A stretch of 39,632 nucleotides of DNA from an uncultured Bacteroidales bacterium (lineage in GTDB: Bacteria; Bacteroidota; Bacteroidia; Bacteroidales; UBA4417): positions 1-39,632 of the forward strand of contig CAIWMA010000414.1 in the NCBI GenBank assembly GCA_903913645.1. Direction: 5' to 3'. The notes under the pieces were generated by a model that did no database searches, was not told where the DNA came from, and saw nothing but the letters and a program-made list of their open reading frames with translations. The stretch's first letter is position 1; each line of letters begins with the position of its first letter. Position numbers and translations under genes: made by a program. This document shows, piece after piece, positions 34,414-39,632 of the stretch.

Positions 34414-35817
34414 ATGAAAAGAGCACTTCTCCTAATCTTTTCACTCATTATTGTCGTTCAACTTTTGGCCCAGTCGCCGGTAATTTCCAATAAGAGGTTT
34501 TCATTCGGAAGTTATGGCCGGGCAGGCATTGCATACGGTGTCGGAATTGAAGGGCATTTCCCCCGATCGCTTAACTTAAACGGGATGGGATCAATTGGAG
34601 GTCGTTTTGAAGAGAACGATTACATGGAACTTGCTGCCGCTATGCATTTTACCCCGGTAATTATGGGAAAAGATACAACCCAGATAAATGTCCAGGCCCG
34701 GTTTGCCTTTTTTACCACCAAAGGCCAGATTATTGGCAACGTTACCAGCAAATCCTTAGGCGGCATAACATCAGCTTTGCCTGAATTATTTGCTGAAGCT
34801 ACCCATATAAACGGAAGCGACTGGAGTATTTGGGTGGGGGCCCGATTTTTCCGGGGCGATGATATCCATGTTATCGATCATTTCTATTTTGATGACCATA
34901 GCGGACAGGGTTTTGGAGTGAAACACAAAAACACTCAATTTGCTATTGTGTTTCCTGGTTCGGTCGATACAAATTCAACACTCCCACCCTATTTTTACCT
35001 TAACATTGTAAATGGAACGCCCGTATTAGGCTTACGTAACAGGTCGGTATCTATAATTGAACATACAATTCCGGTTCAGAACGGCTATATTAAATTACTG
35101 GGTGAATTTCACCGCCTGGCTGCTGCTTTGTCTGGCGATACCGTTTCGGCCTATAATTATCCATCAGATATCGGATTTGTTGCCGGAGCGAAATATTTCA
35201 GTAATATTTCCACTTCGTTGCCTGGTTCGTTCAATGCAGTGAGCATCCGCTACGGAACAGGTATTGCAAATGGCGGCGACGGCGGAAGTAGCAAAACTTT
35301 CCTAACATATGGCGGGCCTAACATGGAGACCAATAGTTTCCGAAAAGCACATTCATTTGCTGTTACCGAAACTTTTTTATGGAATATAAGTAAAGCCTAT
35401 TCGTTGAACGGATATGGGATTTATACAAAAAGCAGAGGCGCCAGCGATAGTTTAAATGTAACGCCCGACTATCTCGGCAAGCAAGTTTTATTCAACCGGA
35501 AAACAGATATTTCATTTGGGGCCAGGGGAACCTGGTACGTGACCAACTGGTTGCATTTACTTCATGAATTCGACATGGCCTGGCGTAGAGATGGAACGCA
35601 GGATGTTGCGCAGATGACCAAATTTACAATCGCTCCTACCATTGCACCAGGTTCTCAAAGAGATGTGTGGACCAGGCCTCACTTCAGGTTGGTATACAGT
35701 TTGGCACATTACAATAAATTTGCTGCCGTTAATCTTTACTCACCTTACCTGACGCAAAGCGGAAACAGGAGCTGGGGCCAATACCTGGGCGTTAAAATGG
35801 AATGGTGGATATGGTAA
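34414..35817 (+). CDS. LamB/maltoporin-like carbohydrate porin
   Basis: A 467-residue outer-membrane barrel protein with a signal peptide (1-20, ending LLAQ). The mature part begins with RFSFGSYGRAGIAYG and contains WSIWVGARFFRGDDIHVIDHFYFDDHSGQGFGV at about 136-169, the segment that in LamB reads as a ring of aromatic residues and the phrase on the barrel wall before the loop. The C-terminus GVKMEWWIW ends in an aromatic residue as porins do. It would form a trimeric sugar-selective channel. Sugar-specific porins of this kind are less common in Bacteroidota, where SusCD pairs are usual; no susC/susD or glycoside hydrolase gene is near. Apparently monocistronic. Family assignment is strong, sugar unknown. 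Confidence 0.85.
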   Translation: MKRALLLIFSLIIVVQLLAQSPVISNKRFSFGSYGRAGIAYGVGIEGHFPRSLNLNGMGSIGGRFEENDYMELAAAMHFTPVIMGKDTTQINVQARFAFFTTKGQIIGNVTSKSLGGITSALPELFAEATHINGSDWSIWVGARFFRGDDIHVIDHFYFDDHSGQGFGVKHKNTQFAIVFPGSVDTNSTLPPYFYLNIVNGTPVLGLRNRSVSIIEHTIPVQNGYIKLLGEFHRLAAALSGDTVSAYNYPSDIGFVAGAKYFSNISTSLPGSFNAVSIRYGTGIANGGDGGSSKTFLTYGGPNMETNSFRKAHSFAVTETFLWNISKAYSLNGYGIYTKSRGASDSLNVTPDYLGKQVLFNRKTDISFGARGTWYVTNWLHLLHEFDMAWRRDGTQDVAQMTKFTIAPTIAPGSQRDVWTRPHFRLVYSLAHYNKFAAVNLYSPYLTQSGNRSWGQYLGVKMEWWIW

Positions 35818-36238
35818 TACCCGGTATAGTATATTCCTGAAGATTTTTGATTAACAGGTATTTAACCTGATGTACATTCCTGTTCAGTATAAACAAACTT
35901 GTTTTTGGTATTAGTTTTGTAAATTTGTGCTAATCACCATCCTTTTGTTTTTCAAAGCTATGGAAAGAATTGCACGTAGTTCCTTTACATAATTGAGGAA
36001 AGAGCAGTCTTATTAAAAACAGTTTTTAACCAGCTAACAAGGATTCTAGGAATCCAACTTTTTGACCTTTGAAAGTATTTGTTTCAGAAACAGATAAAGT
36101 ACAACAAACATCATCTTTAAATAAACCCGGCATTAAACGTTAATATTTTTAGAGATGTGATATTTATTAATGTAAATTTATTGCCAGGATATTTTAATTA
36201 AACTAATTGTAAAACCAAACTCTTAAATTGAATTCAAC
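35818..36238. other. Intergenic stretch with a weak hairpin
   Basis: This 421-base gap follows the porin. A 3-base-loop hairpin GGATTC-TAG-GAATCC at 36041-36055 is followed by TTTTT at 36059-36063 and may be a late terminator. A CAGGT/ACCTG hairpin at 35855-35869 has no T run. No gene is seen. Confidence 0.4.
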
Positions 36239-36835
36239 ATGAAGAAAATACTGATACTCTCTTTGTTAGCAATAACTTTAATACTTTTATCCTGCGCCGG
36301 AAGCATCAATACTTTTGGAGAATATAGCAAGAGCATCGACTTTAGTAAATACAAAACCTACGCATGGATACCATCCAACAACCCTGATCTGAATGGCCAA
36401 TCGGTTGAACATATGTATGGGAAAATGGTAACAACTTTTTCGAATGCAGAATTAAAAAAGAAAGGGATGGTTATGGACACCACAAAACCTGATGCAGTTT
36501 TCAGATTTACGATGGGAATAAAAAATCAAGTGCAATACTCGCAATCACCCACCTTAAGTGTTGGAGTTGGAGTTGGCATGGGTTACGGCTATGGTTATGG
36601 GATGCCCGGATACTATGGAGGAGCTATTATCCCTGTTGCCGGGGGGAATATTACTGAAACACGGGCCGACGAAGCATCCGTGATTATTGAAATGTTCGAA
36701 ACAAGTACAGGCTATATTTTGTGGACCGGCGGCGCACGTAAAACCATCGACAATTCAGCCGATAGTCACAAAAATGTGCAACTTGCCCTTCACTCCGTAT
36801 TTGCGCGTTTGCCGATAAAACATACTACTAAATGA
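36239..36835 (+). CDS. DUF4136 domain lipoprotein
   Basis: A 198-residue predicted lipoprotein; Cys19 in LLSC is acylated. The DUF4136 pattern is clear: DFSKYKTYAWIPSN (34-47), a helical part, KPDAVFRFTMG, then the Gly/Tyr-rich stretch SVGVGVGMGYGYGYGMPGYY (about 102-121) and a C-terminal EASVIIEMFETSTGYILWTGGARK. Function of the family is unknown; it is thought to act at the envelope. It is followed after 64 bases by an AsmA-like gene on the same strand, so the two may be one transcript; a GTTTAAG/CTTAAAC hairpin lies between them but lacks a T run. Confidence 0.88.
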   Translation: MKKILILSLLAITLILLSCAGSINTFGEYSKSIDFSKYKTYAWIPSNNPDLNGQSVEHMYGKMVTTFSNAELKKKGMVMDTTKPDAVFRFTMGIKNQVQYSQSPTLSVGVGVGMGYGYGYGMPGYYGGAIIPVAGGNITETRADEASVIIEMFETSTGYILWTGGARKTIDNSADSHKNVQLALHSVFARLPIKHTTK

Positions 36836-36899
36836 TATCGTTTTTGGCTCGTTGAAGAAAATGTTTAAGGGTTTAACTTAAACAAGGGATTTTTGAACT

Positions 36900-38738
36900 A
36901 TGGAAACAACCCCAGACATTAAACCGAAAAGGCATTTATTCAGGAAAATTCTTTTATGGGTGACGGCAGCCACGTTTGTCATCCTTTCCCTTTTGGCTGT
37001 TTATGTTTCCCGTAATTTAAACCAGCTGGTTTCCAAGGCATTGATGAAAGGCTTTAATTCCAATGTTATTTCCGATGTTTACGAACTGAAATTTGAGAAG
37101 CTCCGGATCAATATCTTTGCCGGGAGCATCAAAATATTTAATGTCGAATTGCAGCCACGTGCTGTCCCTTTGGGCCAATATCCATATATTAATAGTTCAT
37201 TTAGTCTGAAAACCAGGAAGTTGATTTTAGAGGATGTTCAGCTGATGACGATGATTAGAACCGGTAAATTAGAACTTAAACGGATTGAAATCAACAAGCC
37301 TGATATCCAGCTATGGCTCAACGGAGAAAAACACATATTGCTGCCATATAAAGACACTTTGACCGGCGTTAGCGGTTCGCCTAAAAACGGCAAAAAATTT
37401 CTTAATTCCTTTATTCTTAAAGAATTTGAACTGCTTGATGCTTCGTTCCATATCAATAATACCGCAAAAGGGCGTGAGTTCATTGTTAAAAACCTTAACA
37501 TCTCGCTAAGCGATCTGAACCTGAGTCAGCAACCGGGACTGGATTTATTTTCTTTTAAAAACGTTGAGCTTACTGTAGAAGCGCTTTCCGGCAACATAAA
37601 GAAAGGTGGCATAAGGAGTTTTAGCTTGAAGGATTTTAATCTAAACGTGACGGCACTTTATATCCGTAAGTCAGTTGATACGATGATTTTTAAATATCGT
37701 GATTTCCATGCCGGTACCAACAACGTAAGCATTAATACTACCGACAGCATTTTCAACATTTCCATGCAGGCCTTCAACCTTTCGTACGCAAAGAAATCCT
37801 TAAGCCTGCTCAAAATCGCTTTCAAGCCCAATATGAGCCAGGCTGCGTTGCTTAAAAGAGAAAAGTATCAAAAATCGTTGTTTTCTGTTGCGGTTGGTTC
37901 GTTGAACCTGAAAAATTTAAATTTCGATACAATCGTTTACCACCACAAATTATTTATTGATGAAATTATTCTCGATAAGGTGATGATATCTCTTTTTAAA
38001 GATAAGATGATACCGTTAGATAGAACCAAATTCCCCAATTATCTTGGTCAGAAAATAGTTTCCATACCAATTCCTTTGCATGTAAAACATGTTAGAGCAA
38101 CAGGCATTAAAATGGAGAATATTGAACGAAAAGTGGATGGCAAATATGCCAGGGTAACTATTTCCCATGGCACAATCGATGCCAGAAACATCACAAACAT
38201 GTCGGCAAAAGATATGCTTAGAGTCAATATTTCAGGCCTTGTCGAAAACAAAGCTCCGATAAGCCTTGTTGCTGTTTTTAGCTACCAGAAACCGCTTTTT
38301 AATTTTGATTGCAAAGTCGGTACATTTAAACTAACTGATTTGAACCAGTTGCTTGCGTCATATACACCGGCCATCATAAAAAAAGGCTATGTTGATGAAA
38401 TTACTTTCTCGGGTGTAGTTACCCGCACTAATGCAAGCGGCACAATGAAATTCTTGTATCACGACCTGAATATTGACTTAAAAGTGGCTGATAAAAAATG
38501 GCAGAATACGGTGGTTGCCTTTGCAGCAAACACATACATTTCGACAAACAATCCGCCTTCGGCAGGTAAACCGCCAAAAGTTGTGCAATATTCGGCTGAG
38601 AGAGACCTGAATAAGGGTGGGTTTAATCCGATCATGCAATCCTTCATTGCAGGCCTGAAAGAAACCATGATGATGTCGAAAGAAAACAAGAAAGCATACA
38701 AGGAGGAAAAGAAGCGATGGAAACTCAGGGGTAATTAA
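36900..38738 (+). CDS. AsmA-like/DUF748-type envelope protein
   Basis: A 612-residue protein with one N-terminal membrane helix (about 17-39, KILLWVTAATFVILSLLAVY) after a basic start, so it is anchored in the inner membrane with the rest in the periplasm. The body is long and beta-rich with repeating amphipathic strands; ADDs such as LKFEKLRINIFAGSIKIFNV (69-88) and KLELKRIEINKPDIQLWL (122-139) are typical of AsmA-like and DUF748 proteins, which form beta-grooves and are linked to phospholipid transport to the outer membrane. The C-terminal tail is very basic (KENKKAYKEEKKRWKLRG). Function here is inferred from family only. It ends at a strong terminator. Confidence 0.75.
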   Translation: METTPDIKPKRHLFRKILLWVTAATFVILSLLAVYVSRNLNQLVSKALMKGFNSNVISDVYELKFEKLRINIFAGSIKIFNVELQPRAVPLGQYPYINSSFSLKTRKLILEDVQLMTMIRTGKLELKRIEINKPDIQLWLNGEKHILLPYKDTLTGVSGSPKNGKKFLNSFILKEFELLDASFHINNTAKGREFIVKNLNISLSDLNLSQQPGLDLFSFKNVELTVEALSGNIKKGGIRSFSLKDFNLNVTALYIRKSVDTMIFKYRDFHAGTNNVSINTTDSIFNISMQAFNLSYAKKSLSLLKIAFKPNMSQAALLKREKYQKSLFSVAVGSLNLKNLNFDTIVYHHKLFIDEIILDKVMISLFKDKMIPLDRTKFPNYLGQKIVSIPIPLHVKHVRATGIKMENIERKVDGKYARVTISHGTIDARNITNMSAKDMLRVNISGLVENKAPISLVAVFSYQKPLFNFDCKVGTFKLTDLNQLLASYTPAIIKKGYVDEITFSGVVTRTNASGTMKFLYHDLNIDLKVADKKWQNTVVAFAANTYISTNNPPSAGKPPKVVQYSAERDLNKGGFNPIMQSFIAGLKETMMMSKENKKAYKEEKKRWKLRGN

Positions 38739-38829
38739 AGACGCATGGCATGAAGCGATAAAAGGGTTCTGAGTATCTTCAGATTAAAATTTGTATAATG
38801 TAGTGAACAGGCAGATACCAACCCAAAGC

Positions 38830-38858
38830 AAAAAGATTTCCGAATTGGAAACCTTTTT
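38830..38858. terminator. Bidirectional terminator between AsmA-like and barrel genes
   Basis: AAAAAGATTTCC (38830-38841) pairs with GGAAACCTTTTT (38847-38858) with one mismatch around a 5-base loop. Both strands end in a run of five T. It separates the convergent genes ending at 38738 and 38925. Confidence 0.82.
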
Positions 38859-38924
38859 GCAACTTTCAAAAGAGCAAAACACTTCTTTAGAATATTCTGA
38901 CTTTAATATTCCTGCTACGCAACA

Positions 38925-39479
38925 CTAGAAAGAAACAGCCGCTCCAAGTTGTAGATAATGACTGGAGGCGCCATTGTTAATTTGTGTCAGCCCCCAGTGG
39001 TAGCGCATTTCCAGGGTAAATATCATAATCTTTACTCCTGCACCCAGGAAAAGTGGGACATCTACTGTTTTTGATTTTTGAGCGTCAGTAGGAGATGCAG
39101 AGTTGCCGTTAACAAAAACTTTTTCCCCTACTTTAAAATTTCCGGCTAACCCTCCCAGTGCAAAAACTGGCCCTATTTTGACCTTGGCATAAACAGGGAT
39201 GCTAAGGTAATTCAATACCTGTTTGTTATTATCATCCATTTTCATCCCGGTTTGCATGTATTCCAGCCCTATTCCCAGGTGAATTGCCGGAATGATTTTA
39301 TTGTCCTTAAACAATCCAACATAGAAACTACCATAAGGATCTGTTCCTGTAATTTGTGAGCCGCTTTTATAAAAAGCTGAACTCTGATAACCGGCACGGA
39401 TTCCGATTTTATCCTGTGCCTTTAATGATAAAAAGCCAAATGTAAAAAAAACTAATAGCATTAAATTTCGTTTTTTCAT
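38925..39479 (-). CDS. Small outer-membrane beta-barrel protein
   Basis: About 184 residues. I prefer the second ATG (39477-39479), because MKKRNLMLLVFFTFGFLSLKAQ is a standard signal peptide; the first ATG at 39492-39494 adds five residues. The mature protein starts DKIGIRAGYQSS and has alternating strands, among them FYVGLFKDNKIIPAIHLGIGLEY and YLSIPVYAKVKIGPVFALGG, ending in LQLGAAVSF with a terminal Phe as in barrel proteins. It fits the porin-like 'outer membrane protein beta-barrel' families common in Bacteroidota. The role is unknown. It has a promoter at 39515 and shares the terminator at 38830. Confidence 0.78.
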   Translation of the reverse strand: MKKRNLMLLVFFTFGFLSLKAQDKIGIRAGYQSSAFYKSGSQITGTDPYGSFYVGLFKDNKIIPAIHLGIGLEYMQTGMKMDDNNKQVLNYLSIPVYAKVKIGPVFALGGLAGNFKVGEKVFVNGNSASPTDAQKSKTVDVPLFLGAGVKIMIFTLEMRYHWGLTQINNGASSHYLQLGAAVSF

Positions 39480-39514
39480 AGCTGTGGATTTCAATTAAGT
39501 ACTATTACGTTAGG

Positions 39515-39522
39515 CAAATATA
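39515..39522 (-). promoter_or_regulatory. Promoter -7 element of the small barrel gene
   Basis: The minus strand reads TATATTTG, an exact TAnnTTTG match, 35 bases before the preferred start at 39479. The -33 element is not clear. Confidence 0.45.
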
Positions 39523-39632
39523 ACGAACTATAAGAATATTAGTTCAGATTCATATAAATAATCGCTTCATTTTGTTTCCCCAGCTTAAATATTCTATTTA
39601 AGACAGTCTAATATTAGAGGTTACAGTAAGCA

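Overview
The window looks like chromosomal DNA of a Bacteroidota bacterium, probably an uncultivated relative of the Bacteroidales/Marinilabiliales. The evidence is a low-to-moderate GC content, several matches to the Bacteroidota -7 promoter consensus TAnnTTTG, lineage families (DUF4270, short GT5 glycogen-synthase-like protein, S46 dipeptidyl-peptidase, T9SS C-terminal sorting tail) and many lipoproteins with a clear lipobox. No phage, plasmid, CRISPR, rRNA or tRNA genes were recognised. No plainly novel multi-gene system stands out. The window is mostly envelope, efflux and peptide-degradation genes, with several odd local features.

Layout. 1-4668 (minus strand): a junction that joins the first ~147 codons of glmS to an unrelated secreted-protein fragment, then DUF4270 lipoprotein, a one-domain glycogen-synthase-like protein, and a secreted CxxCH protein with a T9SS tail. 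5087-11715 (minus): a TetR-OMF-MFP-RND efflux operon, with a candidate TetR operator (11760-11787) upstream of its promoter. 12125-15690 (minus): apolipoprotein N-acyltransferase (lnt) and a carboxyltransferase (OadA/PycB type) without a biotin domain. 16177-20316 (plus): an M49-like lipoprotein peptidase and an S46 DPP7-type peptidase, separated by a terminator and REP-like palindromes. 20610-23075 (plus): DUF5995, a VF530-type small protein, and a barrel-protein pseudogene broken by one frameshift and one nonsense codon. 23223-25860: small lipoproteins and a beta-barrel protein. 25985-31748 (minus): a second tripartite efflux system of the AcrAB/MexAB-OprM type. 32242-34068 (minus): a TVGYGD ion channel and an AI-2E/PerM family protein. 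34414-38738 (plus): LamB-like porin, DUF4136 lipoprotein and AsmA-like protein. 38925-39479 (minus): an outer-membrane barrel protein.

How the genes work together. Lnt completes the N-acylation of lipoproteins, and the window encodes about nine predicted lipoproteins, including both efflux adaptors and one outer-membrane efflux factor. The two RND pumps are differently organised: the first carries its own TetR regulator and a permease with two extra predicted membrane helices, while the second has no regulator beside it and has a canonical AcrB-like permease. The M49-like and S46 enzymes would both release dipeptides outside the cytoplasm, which fits a peptide-fermenting or peptide-scavenging lifestyle; the carboxyltransferase fits anaerobic oxaloacetate/pyruvate metabolism.
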